The notes: generated by a model from the letters alone, not told the origin. A stretch of DNA of 64,000 nucleotides from Sulfurovum sp. NBC37-1 (GCF_000010345.1 NC_009663.1:1178001-1242000); one strand, 5' to 3'. Counted from the first letter of the stretch, positions 27,112 to 36,590 are shown. Numbers and translations: made by a program.

Positions 27112-27645
27112 CTATTTTGCTTTGGGTCTGAAGATAGTGATGACTTCTTCGTTCGCTTCCATGTATGCACCGCCAATGAGGTCGATACAGTACGGCACGG
27201 CAGGAAATACTGCATCCAGGCATTCACGGATCGACTTTGGTTTTCCCGGAAGATTGATGATAAGTGAACCGTTACAGATACCTGCAGTCTGGCGTGAAAG
27301 TATAGCCGTAGGAACATACTGCAGACTGACCGCCCTCATCTGTTCCCCAAAACCGGGAAGGAGTTTCTGGCAGACATTCTCCGTAGCCTCCGTAGTAACA
27401 TCGCGCATTGTAGGCCCCGTTCCACCTGTAGTAACGATCAGGTCACAGTTCTCATCACGCGACAATTTCACAAGTGTCGTCTCGATGAGACTCTGCTCAT
27501 CAGGGATACACCTGTATTCATACTCGCATTCATTAAGTAAATACTCTTTCATGGTATCCATAATGGCTACCCCGGAGATATCCTCGTAGATACCCTTGCT
27601 TGCCCTGTCACTTGTCGTTACTACACCGATCTTTATCTTGTCCAT
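27112..27645 (-). CDS. mogA: Molybdopterin adenylyltransferase MogA
   Basis: This 177-residue cytoplasmic enzyme adenylates molybdopterin before molybdenum insertion. Conserved parts are GVVTTSDRASKG at the start, the nucleotide loop LIVTTGGTGPTMRDVT, and INLPGKPKSIRECLDA near the C-terminus. Length fits MogA (about 180-195). It is the first gene of a three-gene operon with two small unknown proteins. It supports molybdoenzymes not present in this window. Confidence 0.93.
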   Translation of the reverse strand: MDKIKIGVVTTSDRASKGIYEDISGVAIMDTMKEYLLNECEYEYRCIPDEQSLIETTLVKLSRDENCDLIVTTGGTGPTMRDVTTEATENVCQKLLPGFGEQMRAVSLQYVPTAILSRQTAGICNGSLIINLPGKPKSIRECLDAVFPAVPYCIDLIGGAYMEANEEVITIFRPKAK

Positions 27646-27706
27646 TGTTCATCCTAAAAAAAATTGAGATACTATAGCTTAAAATCGTTAATATCTACCC
27701 TAATAG

Positions 27707-28522
27707 TTATCCTGTTTTAAGCAGGAGTTTATCCAAAAGAGAAGTACTCAGCAAACGTTTCATAAAACCGAGCAGATAGGTAGCCTTGGTAATGTAGTAT
27801 CTGGGCTTCGGCTTTTGGGCTAATATAATCCTGTGCACCACACGTGAGACAGAGACCGCCTCTTCATTGAAAGGGACATCACTTTTCTTTGCCTTCAGAC
27901 TCTTAAGGTACTTCTCTTTATGGTCTGAATGCTCAATATCGACATTCTGGCACAGTTTTTGCATGGCCGTTTCTCTGAAATGGCTGGTGATCGGTCCCGT
28001 ATTAAGCAGTACAGCATAAATCTCAGTGCCCTGCAGTTCGAGCCGAAGCGTATCGGTCAGTCCTTCGATGGCGTATTTGCTGGCATTGTACGCTCCTCTG
28101 CCAAAGAGTGAAATGAGACCAAGCACGGAACTGTGCTGGATGATCTTGCCGTGTCCCTGCTTTTTCATCACCGGTATGATCTGGCGGGTACACTCATGCA
28201 GACCGAACACATTGGTCTCGAACTGCTCTCTGAGCACATCGGTGCGTATGTCTTCAATCGCTCCAGGCTGTCCGTATCCTGCATTGTTGAACCAGACATC
28301 GATGCTGCCCTCTTTTGCAAGTACGTTTTCGATCACACTTTCTACCTGTTCAGGTTTGGTCACATCGAGCTGCATGGCATTTTCAAAGCCCATTGACCTG
28401 AGCATCTCCACATCTTTGGGATCTCTTGCCGTCGGATAGACTGTAATGTATCTCTCTTTGAGATACCTGGCTGTCTCCAGGCCAATACCCGTACTGCAGC
28501 CAGTGATCACGATATTTGACAT
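27707..28522 (-). CDS. Short-chain dehydrogenase/reductase
   Basis: This 271-residue NAD(P)-dependent SDR has the cofactor motif VITGCSTGIGLE at residues 5-16, the NNAGYG motif, and the catalytic YNASK with an upstream Ser in HSSVLG. The C-terminal extension ends in a hydrophobic stretch (ATYLLGFMKRLLSTSLLDKLL) that may associate with membranes. The substrate is unknown. ATG 28522 is preferred to an ATG 27 bases upstream because AAGGA stands 7 bases before it and the cofactor strand follows at once. It is divergent from the patatin gene. Confidence 0.9.
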   Translation of the reverse strand: MSNIVITGCSTGIGLETARYLKERYITVYPTARDPKDVEMLRSMGFENAMQLDVTKPEQVESVIENVLAKEGSIDVWFNNAGYGQPGAIEDIRTDVLREQFETNVFGLHECTRQIIPVMKKQGHGKIIQHSSVLGLISLFGRGAYNASKYAIEGLTDTLRLELQGTEIYAVLLNTGPITSHFRETAMQKLCQNVDIEHSDHKEKYLKSLKAKKSDVPFNEEAVSVSRVVHRIILAQKPKPRYYITKATYLLGFMKRLLSTSLLDKLLLKTG

Positions 28523-28591
28523 ATGCAATCCTTTGTTAGTGTTCCCCATATTTTATCTTAGAATGGCTAATGGATATGTTACAATACTTCC

Positions 28592-29374
28592 ATGATTGAA
28601 AAACTACGGCAAAACGATTTCTCGTTGGTACTTTCCGGTGGCGGTGCTCTTGGTATCTCACATCTTGGCATACTGCATGACCTTGAAAAAGAGGGACTTT
28701 ACCCTATCGAGATCATCGGTACGAGTATGGGTGGCATAGTCGGTGCCTGTGTGGCTATCGGTATGAAAGAGGCTGAGATCTATGAACATATTAAAAACTT
28801 CAGTAAAATATACAACTGGATGAAGTTCTCACTCTCCGGTAATGCCATGATAGACAACGACAAGATCGCCCTGATCTTTGAAGGGCTCTTTGGGAAGAGA
28901 AAAATGAAGGATACAAAAACGCCCCTCAAACTTATCGCAACCAACCTTTTTAACGGACATAAACGTATATTTACTGCCAAAGATGATGTAACTATCAAAG
29001 ATGCCATTCTCTGTACCTTGGCCATACCAGGCATATTTGAAGAGCATGTGGTCGAGGGCAAAACATACGGTGACGGTTTTTTGTGTGAGAATCTCGGAGT
29101 GAACGAAGCTTCCTGTAAAACCGTACTGGCAGTCGATGTTCTTGGAGAGAACTCTTTTGAAAAAGAGATGCCTGACAACTTTTTCAAAACAGCCAATGTT
29201 ATGGAAATGTTCGAGAAATCCGTCCGTCTACTCATATATAACCAGAGCAGATCGCACATAGCCTGTTCTACAAAAGAAATTCTGCTCATAGAACCAAAGA
29301 CCAAAGGATACAAGACTTTCTCATTCCACAAGTATGAAGAGATACGTCAACTGGGGCTGGGACTGCTGAGATGA
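28592..29374 (+). CDS. Patatin-like phospholipase
   Basis: This 260-residue lipid acyl hydrolase has the oxyanion motif SGGGALG (15-21), nucleophile GTSMGG (Ser45) and the dyad aspartate in TYGDGF (Asp161). No signal peptide is seen, so it is probably cytoplasmic or membrane-associated. It overlaps the isoprenylcysteine-methyltransferase-like gene by 4 bases (ATGA), forming an operon with it and probably the DUF819 gene. Confidence 0.92.
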   Translation: MIEKLRQNDFSLVLSGGGALGISHLGILHDLEKEGLYPIEIIGTSMGGIVGACVAIGMKEAEIYEHIKNFSKIYNWMKFSLSGNAMIDNDKIALIFEGLFGKRKMKDTKTPLKLIATNLFNGHKRIFTAKDDVTIKDAILCTLAIPGIFEEHVVEGKTYGDGFLCENLGVNEASCKTVLAVDVLGENSFEKEMPDNFFKTANVMEMFEKSVRLLIYNQSRSHIACSTKEILLIEPKTKGYKTFSFHKYEEIRQLGLGLLR

Positions 29375-29805
29375 AGCATCTGTACTCAAAACTGCTGGTA
29401 TTTTTACAGTTCAGTACCATAGGCGTGATGCTCCTGCTGGTGCATTACCGTTTTGATCTTCTGTCCATTCTGGTATTCAGCATCGGGGCTGTTGTGGGCC
29501 TGTGGGCATTGACTCACAACAGGCTGGGTAATTTCAACATCGAACCCGAGCTCAGAGAGAACTGCGAGCTGGTTACTACAGGAATCTACCGCTGGATACG
29601 CCACCCCATGTATGCCTCCGTGACTCTGATGATGCTTGGAGTGGCTTTGATGGATCCTCGTGCGGTACAATGGCTGCTCTGGCTTTTTCTTGTCAATGTA
29701 CTACTGCTGAAAGCACAAAGAGAAGAATCCCTCTGGCTTTCACACGATCCATGTTACCTCGAATACAGGGGAAAAACGAAATATTTCATACCGTATATTT
29801 TATAA
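29371..29805 (+). CDS. Isoprenylcysteine methyltransferase/PEMT-family membrane protein
   Basis: This 144-residue protein has three or four transmembrane helices and the family signature VTTGIYRWIRHPMYASVTLMM, with the SAM-binding RHPMY. C-terminal EESLW and YLEYRGKTKYFIPYI complete the pattern. Bacterial members methylate small lipids or carry unknown reactions. It overlaps the patatin gene, which suggests a joint role in membrane lipid turnover. Confidence 0.88.
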   Translation: MKHLYSKLLVFLQFSTIGVMLLLVHYRFDLLSILVFSIGAVVGLWALTHNRLGNFNIEPELRENCELVTTGIYRWIRHPMYASVTLMMLGVALMDPRAVQWLLWLFLVNVLLLKAQREESLWLSHDPCYLEYRGKTKYFIPYIL

Positions 29806-29820
29806 CATGAAAGGCTTTCT

Positions 29821-30984
29821 ATGATCACTGACGGATTTAGCTATCTCGCTTTACTGATGGCCATTGCAGCATCTATTGTATTTGCCGAGAAGAAGACGAA
29901 AGCAAAGATCTTCGCGTATCTTCCTGCCATTGTCATCATCTACTTTGTCGTCATGCTTTTCTCCACATTAGGGCTCTGGCAGAAAAGCGAATCGATCACG
30001 GCTACCTATAAAACACTCAAGTCCGACCTGCTTCCTGCTATGATCTTTTTGATGCTGCTGCATGCAGATATGCGGGAGATTATGAAACTGGGCAAAAAAA
30101 TGCTTTTGACCTTCCTTCTGGCATCGATAAGCATCGCCATAGGCTTCATAGGTATGTTCACCCTCTTCCACAGTTCCTTTGCGTCTGATTCATGGAAAGC
30201 ATTCGCTGCGCTTTCAGGTTCCTGGATGGGCGGTACGGGGAATATGGTGGCTATTCAGGGTGCTTTGGACCTCCCTGATGCCGCATTGGGGTACACCTTG
30301 CTCATCGATTCTGTCGATTATGCCGTCTGGGTCATGGTACTGCTTGCCCTGGTACCCTTCGCCAAACGCTTCAATGCCTGGAGCAAAGCAGATACTTCTG
30401 TCATAGATAAAGTCGGGAAGCATCTCGCATTCAAGGATGCCCAGCGCAAAGCGATCACTTTCCCCTCGCTTTTCCTGCTGCTGGGCTCAGCACTGCTCGT
30501 TTCAGCACTCTCACAGTATGCAGGTGCATTGCTGCCAACAACGGATTTTCTTACCATGACGACCTGGGTAGTCATCATAGCTACCGTTGCGGGCATACTC
30601 TTTGCCATGACACCTGTTGCAAGGCTCTCAGGATCTTCAGAACTGGCGAGCATCATGCTCTATCTTATTGTTGCACTCATCGCTTCCCGTGCCAACTTTG
30701 CTGAACTGGCAGAAGCACCGCTCTACATCATGGCCGGTTTTGTCATTATTGCTATACATGCGACTATCATGATATTTTTTGCAAAAATATTCAGGCTTGA
30801 CCTATTTTCTTTGGGAGTCGCATCATTGGCCAACATAGGTGGTGTCGCTTCCGCACCCATTCTGGCTTCAGCCTATTCGAAGGCTTTGATCCCCATAGGT
30901 GTGCTCATGGCTATGATGGGATACATTCTCGGTACCTTCGGAGGCCTGATGGTTGGCAAGGTCCTGGAGATGATCGCAGGATAA
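29821..30984 (+). CDS. DUF819 family (YjcL-like) membrane protein
   Basis: This 387-residue integral membrane protein has about eleven helices. The segment GSWMGGTGNMVAIQGAL and the later VASLANIGGVASAPILASAY are the two repeated re-entrant motifs of this family, resembling sodium-coupled transporters. The substrate is unknown. It starts 15 bases after the upstream gene and is probably in the same operon. Confidence 0.88.
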   Translation: MITDGFSYLALLMAIAASIVFAEKKTKAKIFAYLPAIVIIYFVVMLFSTLGLWQKSESITATYKTLKSDLLPAMIFLMLLHADMREIMKLGKKMLLTFLLASISIAIGFIGMFTLFHSSFASDSWKAFAALSGSWMGGTGNMVAIQGALDLPDAALGYTLLIDSVDYAVWVMVLLALVPFAKRFNAWSKADTSVIDKVGKHLAFKDAQRKAITFPSLFLLLGSALLVSALSQYAGALLPTTDFLTMTTWVVIIATVAGILFAMTPVARLSGSSELASIMLYLIVALIASRANFAELAEAPLYIMAGFVIIAIHATIMIFFAKIFRLDLFSLGVASLANIGGVASAPILASAYSKALIPIGVLMAMMGYILGTFGGLMVGKVLEMIAG

Positions 30985-30994
30985 GAGCCGGATC

Positions 30995-31363
30995 TTATGC
31001 CGATTTAATCCAGCTTTTCGCTTCTTCGAAATCATCATAGTCAAAGACTTTGATCTCTGCATCTACGAACGGTGCAGCGATCATTTTACTGAATTCTATA
31101 ACAGAAGTATCGGTAACAAAAGCCAGACGCCTGATCTTCTGATGATGGTTCTTCACGAATGTGATATGTCGGCTCAAAGCCGCGAAATCTTCCCAGCCTG
31201 GGAAAGACTTCGTATAGATGATGATACCGTTGAGTTTCCCGTCACTCTCAAGAATGAACGGATCTATTACCTTGGCAGCATTGTCAAAATCCTTTTTGCT
31301 CAATGCACCATGCGGTTCAAGTACCGCAAGAGCGTTCTCTTTATCTATGTTTACTTCCAACAT
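30995..31363 (-). CDS. SpoIIAA-like/STAS-fold protein (DUF3478)
   Basis: This 122-residue cytoplasmic protein matches the SpoIIAA-like family: an N-terminal strand (ALAVLEPHGALSKKDFD), then YTKSFPGWEDFAAL and a FVKNHHQKIRRLAFVTD stretch, ending in an acidic helix (DYDDFEEAKSWI). Members are small lipid-binding or regulatory proteins of unclear role. AGGAG stands 7 bases ahead of the ATG. It is convergent with the DUF819 gene. Confidence 0.86.
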   Translation of the reverse strand: MLEVNIDKENALAVLEPHGALSKKDFDNAAKVIDPFILESDGKLNGIIIYTKSFPGWEDFAALSRHITFVKNHHQKIRRLAFVTDTSVIEFSKMIAAPFVDAEIKVFDYDDFEEAKSWIKSA

Positions 31364-31488
31364 TAATAGTCTCCTTTGTAACTGGTCTTACGAAGTATAA
31401 CCATTATAGATTAATGGTTCTCCAAAGCGTCACGATTTATTCACGATTGTAGTATAATATAAAAAATCAGAATACAAAAGGATTTGGA

Positions 31489-32001
31489 ATGGTAAGTAAA
31501 AAATTTAAACATTTGGGTGCAATAGGTGTACTCTGCTCTGCTCTACTTTTCTCAGGATGTACTCCGGAAGATGAGGCTATGGCTACAGGAGCGGCACTGG
31601 GTGTGGCAACTGGATTAGCCCTTTCCTCCTATAGTTATCCGTACTATTATGGACATCCATATTATTATTATGGTGGGCATTATTATTATGGCGGATACTA
31701 TCGTAATGGCTATTACTATTACAGAGGTCACCGGTATAGAAATGGACACTATTATAATAATGGGTACAGATACTACAATGGTCGACGCTACAGAGCACAA
31801 CCAGGACGCTACGGATATTATAGAAACCAAAATGAATACAACAGATACAGAAGTAGTAGCTACAACAGAAATAGAAGTTACAATAGCAATTATAGAAGTA
31901 ACAGCAATTACAATAGAAGGTATAGTAACCGAAACTACACGACCACACGTAGCAGCAGGGTTAGGAATACGACAAGAGTAAGAACTTATCGCCGATATTA
32001 A
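31489..32001 (+). CDS. Tyr/Arg/Asn-rich lipoprotein
   Basis: This 170-residue protein has a lipoprotein signal peptide with lipobox LFSGC (Cys23). After a small glycine-alanine helix (ATGAALGVATGLA) the rest is a low-complexity chain dominated by Tyr, Arg, Asn, Ser and Gly. Tyrosine runs such as YPYYYGHPYYYYGG occupy residues 48-75. Such aromatic-basic chains can be sticky or crosslink through tyrosine; a surface coating role is speculative. The promoter has TATAAT (31453-31458) behind a TCACGATT direct repeat (31430-31448). It starts an operon with the next two genes. Confidence 0.8.
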   Translation: MVSKKFKHLGAIGVLCSALLFSGCTPEDEAMATGAALGVATGLALSSYSYPYYYGHPYYYYGGHYYYGGYYRNGYYYYRGHRYRNGHYYNNGYRYYNGRRYRAQPGRYGYYRNQNEYNRYRSSSYNRNRSYNSNYRSNSNYNRRYSNRNYTTTRSSRVRNTTRVRTYRRY

Positions 32002-32012
32002 AAGAGGAAAAG

Positions 32013-32237
32013 ATGCAGGAAAAAACGGTATTGACAGCAGAAGAACAGCTTAAAGAGTATGAAAAGCTCAAAGCTGAACTTCTAACAGCCTATCGTAAGC
32101 TGAAAATGGAACTCGAATATGCAATGGATAATGTTGAAGAGGGACTGGTCAAAGAAAAACAGGAAAAACTTTCCCGACAGATCAAAGCGCTTTCCGTAAA
32201 GATAGATACAATAAAAACAGAAGAAAGTATGGCGTGA
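32013..32237 (+). CDS. Small coiled-coil protein
   Basis: This 74-residue soluble protein is almost wholly charged helix with heptad character (LKEYEKLKAELLTAYRKLKM and KEKQEKLSRQIKALSVKI). It begins 11 bases after the lipoprotein gene and overlaps the epimerase start by 4 bases (GTGA). No function is recognised; it may be a structural or regulatory partner in the operon. Confidence 0.7.
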   Translation: MQEKTVLTAEEQLKEYEKLKAELLTAYRKLKMELEYAMDNVEEGLVKEKQEKLSRQIKALSVKIDTIKTEESMA

Positions 32238-33313
32238 AAATATCCCGTATCAGAACCGATCTGCTTAAAGCACCCCTTAAAAATCCTTTTGTCACTTCTT
32301 TGCGTCGTGTAGATGTGCTGGAGGATCTTGTCGTCATCATCGAGTGTGACGACGGTTCTGTCGGTTATGGAGAAGGAGCTCCTACGCCTGTCATTACCGG
32401 TGAGACCATCGGTTCCATTGAAGCAGCCCTTGCTTTGATAGAACCGTTTCTTATAGGTATGGAGATAGAGGATTTTGATACGCTTCTTGGACATGTTCAC
32501 TCCCATATCATCAAAAATACTACAGCCAAATCCGCACTGGAGATCGCCCTGTACGATCTTAGAGCCAAATCTTTCTCTCTGCCTCTTTATGCAATGCTTG
32601 GCGGAGAAAAGAGAGAGTTTGAGACCGATATTACTATCAGTATGGGAGAGATAGACAAAATGATAGCCAATTCTCTGAATGCGGTTTCTCTTGGCTACAG
32701 TACACTCAAAATTAAGATCGGAGATGACCCCCAAAAGGACATTGAACGCATTATTGCCATACATGAAGCCCTGGACGATAGCATTCAACTGAGACTCGAT
32801 GCCAACCAGGGCTGGACAGCAGAACAGAGTGTGGAACTCCTGCACGGCATTGAAAAGCGGGGAATCATCACCGAATTCATCGAGCAGCCTGTGGCGGCAG
32901 ATGATATTGAAGGGTTGAAATATATCAAAGAGAGAGTAGAGACTCCCCTGCTTGCCGATGAATCGATTTTCTCGCTCAAAGATGCCCGCAGACTGCTCGA
33001 ACTTGAAGCCATAGACTATGTCAATATCAAACTGGCAAAGACAGGAGGCATCACACAGGCACTTGCCCTTGCCGATCTCTCAAAAGAATTCGGTGTGCAA
33101 TGTATGATAGGGTGTATGCTGGAAGGTCCCATATCCGTTACCGCAGGTGTACATGTAGCCTCGGCCAAAGCAGATGTGATCACTATGCTCGATTTGGATG
33201 CCGTCAGCTTGCTGGTTTCTCACCCTGTTGAAACCACCGTACACTATAATGAGAGTCGAATCATGCTTTCAGAGGATGTCGGCCTGGGTATTTCAGGGAT
33301 TAAAGATCTATAA
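32234..33313 (+). CDS. Dipeptide epimerase (L-Ala-D/L-Glu type)
   Basis: This 359-residue member of the enolase superfamily (MLE subgroup) should epimerise L-Ala-D-Glu from murein to L-Ala-L-Glu. It shows the KIK base motif in STLKIKIGDD, metal ligands in LRLDANQGW, FIEQPV and LLADESIF, and the second catalytic Lys in YVNIKLAKTGG. The start is GTG 32234, overlapping the previous stop. A NlpC/P60 peptidase gene follows, which is the usual partner in murein peptide recycling. Confidence 0.92.
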   Translation: MKISRIRTDLLKAPLKNPFVTSLRRVDVLEDLVVIIECDDGSVGYGEGAPTPVITGETIGSIEAALALIEPFLIGMEIEDFDTLLGHVHSHIIKNTTAKSALEIALYDLRAKSFSLPLYAMLGGEKREFETDITISMGEIDKMIANSLNAVSLGYSTLKIKIGDDPQKDIERIIAIHEALDDSIQLRLDANQGWTAEQSVELLHGIEKRGIITEFIEQPVAADDIEGLKYIKERVETPLLADESIFSLKDARRLLELEAIDYVNIKLAKTGGITQALALADLSKEFGVQCMIGCMLEGPISVTAGVHVASAKADVITMLDLDAVSLLVSHPVETTVHYNESRIMLSEDVGLGISGIKDL

Positions 33314-33395
33314 AATGACCTATTATATCAAAGCATACACACTCTATTAACTTATCTGTATTAGAATAGCAAAAACCAAAATAAAGCATACAAAA

Positions 33396-34733
33396 ATGTA
33401 CAGAAAGATCAACTTTGTTATTTTTATAATCTTTTCTTTTTCCACACTTCTACCTGCCCAGTATCTGCTTAAAGAGAGTACCCGAAAACCCAGTAAAATC
33501 GACCATATGCCAAAAAATAAAGTGGCGGATATGCGAAGAATACCTCAGGACCCTGCCTACTATGCCAAACAGATCAAACTCTGGCCAAAAGCCAGGCAGA
33601 AGCGTTCCGATAAAGCATTTAACCGCAAATACTTCAAACCATGGCGACTGAAAAAACTGGATATCCCCATGAAGGATTTCGCTTGGGAAGTGCGTTTTGT
33701 AACCAAAAACAAGATATACACAGAAAACGGGAAGCAAATACCGGCATCAACCTATAAAAAATGGATACGTAATGCAAACTACAAACATAAAAATGCCAAG
33801 CGCTACAAAGCCATCACGACCGAACGTACCAATGTAAGGGCATTGCCTACCTCTACCCCCTTCTACCTTGATCCTCACCGTGTCGGGGAGGGATTTCCTT
33901 TTAACTACAATCAGAACTCGGCCCTACATATGAATGTACCGGTGTTCGTATCACACTTTTCAAAGGACGGTAGGTGGGCATTCGTCCGTGCCTCCTACGC
34001 TTTCGGATGGGTAAAGGTGAGTGATATCGCCTTTGTCGATCAAAAGTTTATTCGAGCTTTCAGGAACGGTAAGTATGCCATCACGATCAAAGATGACCTC
34101 AGACTGTATGACGAGAACGGCAAAGAGGTGAGTTTCGTGAAACTGGGAACGCTTTTCCCAGTTTCGAAGGACGGAAAGCACTATCTTGCGGCCAAACGTG
34201 ACAGAAATGGCAAAGCACAGATAGAAAAGATTGCTGTGAGCAATCCCAAGATCATTGCAAAAAAACCGCTTCCGTTCACACCTCATAATGTTGCCAAAGT
34301 GGCCAAAGAATTCTACAATGAACCCTACGGCTGGGGCGGTGGCTACGGCTGTCGTGACTGTTCTGCGACAACCAGAGATTTTCTGGGTGTGTTCGGTATT
34401 TTCCTCAGGCGTAACTCAAGCAAACAGGCAAAGGACGGTCAGTCCATACCCATCAAAGGTATCCCGAGACAGGCAAAGAAAAAGAAGATCATCCGGGAAG
34501 CAGACCCTTTCCGCTCCCTGCTCTACGTTCCCGGGCATATAGTTCTCTATCTTGGCGAGTACAAAGGGGAACCGGTGATCATGCATACCTATTGGGGTAT
34601 TCGCAAGAAGGACGGTTCAAAGCTGGTTACAGGACGAACCATAATTACCTCTACGGAACCGGGCAAGGAACGCAGAGATACCAAAGAGAGCAGCAGGCTT
34701 ATCAATACACTCAAAACGATAGTGAAATTCTAA
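33396..34733 (+). CDS. NlpC/P60 endopeptidase with SH3b domains
   Basis: This 445-residue exported peptidase has an N-terminal hydrophobic signal (MYRKINFVIFIIFSFSTLLPA), a basic region, then SH3b-type domains near 140-300 (ERTNVRALPTSTPFYLDP is the opening strand). The catalytic NlpC/P60 domain at about 300-430 has Cys in GYGCRDCSATTRDFL and His in PGHIVLYLG, with HTYWG as the third site. It should cut between D-Glu and meso-DAP in murein stems, giving the dipeptide used by the epimerase upstream. There is a gap of 82 bases from that gene. Confidence 0.92.
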   Translation: MYRKINFVIFIIFSFSTLLPAQYLLKESTRKPSKIDHMPKNKVADMRRIPQDPAYYAKQIKLWPKARQKRSDKAFNRKYFKPWRLKKLDIPMKDFAWEVRFVTKNKIYTENGKQIPASTYKKWIRNANYKHKNAKRYKAITTERTNVRALPTSTPFYLDPHRVGEGFPFNYNQNSALHMNVPVFVSHFSKDGRWAFVRASYAFGWVKVSDIAFVDQKFIRAFRNGKYAITIKDDLRLYDENGKEVSFVKLGTLFPVSKDGKHYLAAKRDRNGKAQIEKIAVSNPKIIAKKPLPFTPHNVAKVAKEFYNEPYGWGGGYGCRDCSATTRDFLGVFGIFLRRNSSKQAKDGQSIPIKGIPRQAKKKKIIREADPFRSLLYVPGHIVLYLGEYKGEPVIMHTYWGIRKKDGSKLVTGRTIITSTEPGKERRDTKESSRLINTLKTIVKF

Positions 34734-34770
34734 TAGAATATAATCAATAAAACAAGGTAAAATACGCTCT

Positions 34771-35382
34771 ATGAAAAGAAAAGAAAAGATCAAATTGTTC
34801 ACCACCACCATCATCGCGGGGGAATTCAAAGGAAAACATATCGAGATACCCGATATCTCGACCACGCGGAGCTCCAAGTCCATTCTGAAGGAATCCTTCT
34901 TCAATACCGTCCAATTCGACATCATCGACAGGAATTTCGTTGAAGTCTTTGCAGGCAGCGGTTCGGTTGGACTGGAAGCACTCAGCCGCGGTGCGGCACA
35001 GTGTTATTTTATGGAGTATAACAAGACTGCCTTCCGATCCCTCGAGAATAACATCAAACAGACCGACCCAAGCCGGTGTCATGCATTCTACGGAGACAGT
35101 TTTGAGAATTTTGCCACTGTTTACGGATTGTTGAAACGTCAGGGCGGGAAAACCTATTTCTATTTTGATCCGCCTTTTTCTACCAGAGACGGGATGGATG
35201 AGGTCTACGACAAAACCATAGCCCTCATCGGACAGATCGAACCTGAGGTATGTGAAATGGTTGCCGTGGAACATATGACCAACCTGACCATGCCTGATGA
35301 TATCGGTGCTCTTGAAAAGGTTAAAAAGAAAAAATTCGGACGCAGTACATTGACCTACTACCGTCCAAAAGGTAAAGCATGA
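34771..35382 (+). CDS. rsmD: 16S rRNA m2G966 methyltransferase RsmD
   Basis: This 203-residue enzyme methylates G966 of 16S rRNA on the small subunit. It has the RsmD landmarks: an N-terminal RPT-like TTRSSKSILKESFFNT, SAM motif VEVFAGSGSVGLEALSRGA and catalytic motif YFDPPFS. The stop overlaps the next start (ATGA), so it is coupled to the NYN-domain gene. Length fits the family (about 180-200). Confidence 0.93.
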   Translation: MKRKEKIKLFTTTIIAGEFKGKHIEIPDISTTRSSKSILKESFFNTVQFDIIDRNFVEVFAGSGSVGLEALSRGAAQCYFMEYNKTAFRSLENNIKQTDPSRCHAFYGDSFENFATVYGLLKRQGGKTYFYFDPPFSTRDGMDEVYDKTIALIGQIEPEVCEMVAVEHMTNLTMPDDIGALEKVKKKKFGRSTLTYYRPKGKA

Positions 35383-36128
35383 CAAAAAAAGAAGACCATA
35401 TCGCCCTTTTCATCGACTGTGACAACATTTCACACCGCTCGATCGAAGGGATCATCAATGAACTGAGCAAATACGGCGTGGTGAATATCCGCCAGGCTTA
35501 CGGGAACTGGACTAAAGACAATCTAAAAAACTGGGAAGATAAACTCCTCGAGTTCGCCATCAAGCCCATACAGCAGTTCGATTATTCCAAGAACAAGAAT
35601 GCTACGGATATCCTTATGACCATCGACGCCATTGACCTGTTGCATACCAAAGATATCGATGCCTTTGCTTTTGCAACCAGTGATTCAGACTTTACCCCTG
35701 TAGTTATGCGTGTACAGGCCGAAGGTATCAAGGTATTCGGTTTTGGGGAGAAAAAGACTCCCAAACCCTTTATGGCAGCCTGTTCACAGTTCATTTTTAC
35801 CGAAAAACTGATGGCGACATCGGTCAAGCATGAAGATATACCGAACGCTGAAGTAACAACACCTGTACGCAAAAGCGGCAAAGAGATGCGCCAGGATACC
35901 TGGCTGGTCAATGTACTGCGAAATGCTGTGGACCATACCATGGATGAATACGGCTGGGCAAACCTTGCAGACGTGGGGACCTACATCAACAATTCTACCT
36001 CTTTTTCACCCATCAACTACGGCTACAAGAAACTGAGCAATCTTGTCAAGGAAATAGACCTTTTTGATATCGCCTACGATGAGCACACCAAACAGCTGAG
36101 TATCAGAGATAAACGCTGGAAGAGTTAA
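35379..36128 (+). CDS. NYN-domain nuclease-like protein with LOTUS/OST-HTH domain
   Basis: This 249-residue protein has an N-terminal NYN (PIN-like) domain with the metal-binding aspartates in LFIDCDN, ATDILMTIDAID and FATSDSDFTP. After about residue 165 comes an OST-HTH/LOTUS RNA-binding module (LRNAVDHTMDEYGWANLADVG). The pair points to an RNA-directed nuclease of unknown target. It sits between rsmD and a nucleoside deaminase gene in a tight three-gene operon with overlaps. Confidence 0.9.
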   Translation: MTKKEDHIALFIDCDNISHRSIEGIINELSKYGVVNIRQAYGNWTKDNLKNWEDKLLEFAIKPIQQFDYSKNKNATDILMTIDAIDLLHTKDIDAFAFATSDSDFTPVVMRVQAEGIKVFGFGEKKTPKPFMAACSQFIFTEKLMATSVKHEDIPNAEVTTPVRKSGKEMRQDTWLVNVLRNAVDHTMDEYGWANLADVGTYINNSTSFSPINYGYKKLSNLVKEIDLFDIAYDEHTKQLSIRDKRWKS

Positions 36129-36590
36129 ATGGACCCTTTTATGCGGGAAGCCTTCCTTGAAGCAAAAAGAGGGATAGAAGCAGGAGACGGCGGTCCCTTC
36201 GGTGCCGTTATTGTCAAAGACGGAAAGATCATTGCGTCCGGGCACAATGAAGTGGTCAAAACCAATGATCCCACCGCGCATGCCGAAATGATCGCCATAC
36301 GAAATGCCTCTGCAAAACTCCAAAACTTCAAGCTTGAAGGATGCACGCTCTATGTGACAGGAGAACCCTGTCCCATGTGTTTCTCCGCGATCCACTGGGC
36401 ACATATAGAGAGGGTCTACTACTGTAACACAAAAGAAGATGCTGCCCGCATTGGTTTTGACGACAGCCTGATCACCGAGATCATTCTGGGGAAGAAAAAA
36501 GATCCGGTCTCCTTTATGCATACACCCCATGAACAATGTCAGACACTCTTTAGTGTGTGGTATGAAGATCCGGAGAAAATACCTTATTGA
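36129..36590 (+). CDS. Guanine deaminase-like nucleoside deaminase
   Basis: This 153-residue zinc enzyme of the cytidine-deaminase fold has HAEMIAI (His and catalytic Glu) and EPCPMCFSAIHWA (two zinc cysteines). The C-terminal EQCQTLFSVWYEDPEKIPY and overall length match bacterial guanine deaminase (GuaD type) more than TadA. It starts right after the NYN gene stop codon. It probably converts guanine to xanthine in the cytoplasm; a different purine substrate remains possible. Confidence 0.88.
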   Translation: MDPFMREAFLEAKRGIEAGDGGPFGAVIVKDGKIIASGHNEVVKTNDPTAHAEMIAIRNASAKLQNFKLEGCTLYVTGEPCPMCFSAIHWAHIERVYYCNTKEDAARIGFDDSLITEIILGKKKDPVSFMHTPHEQCQTLFSVWYEDPEKIPY

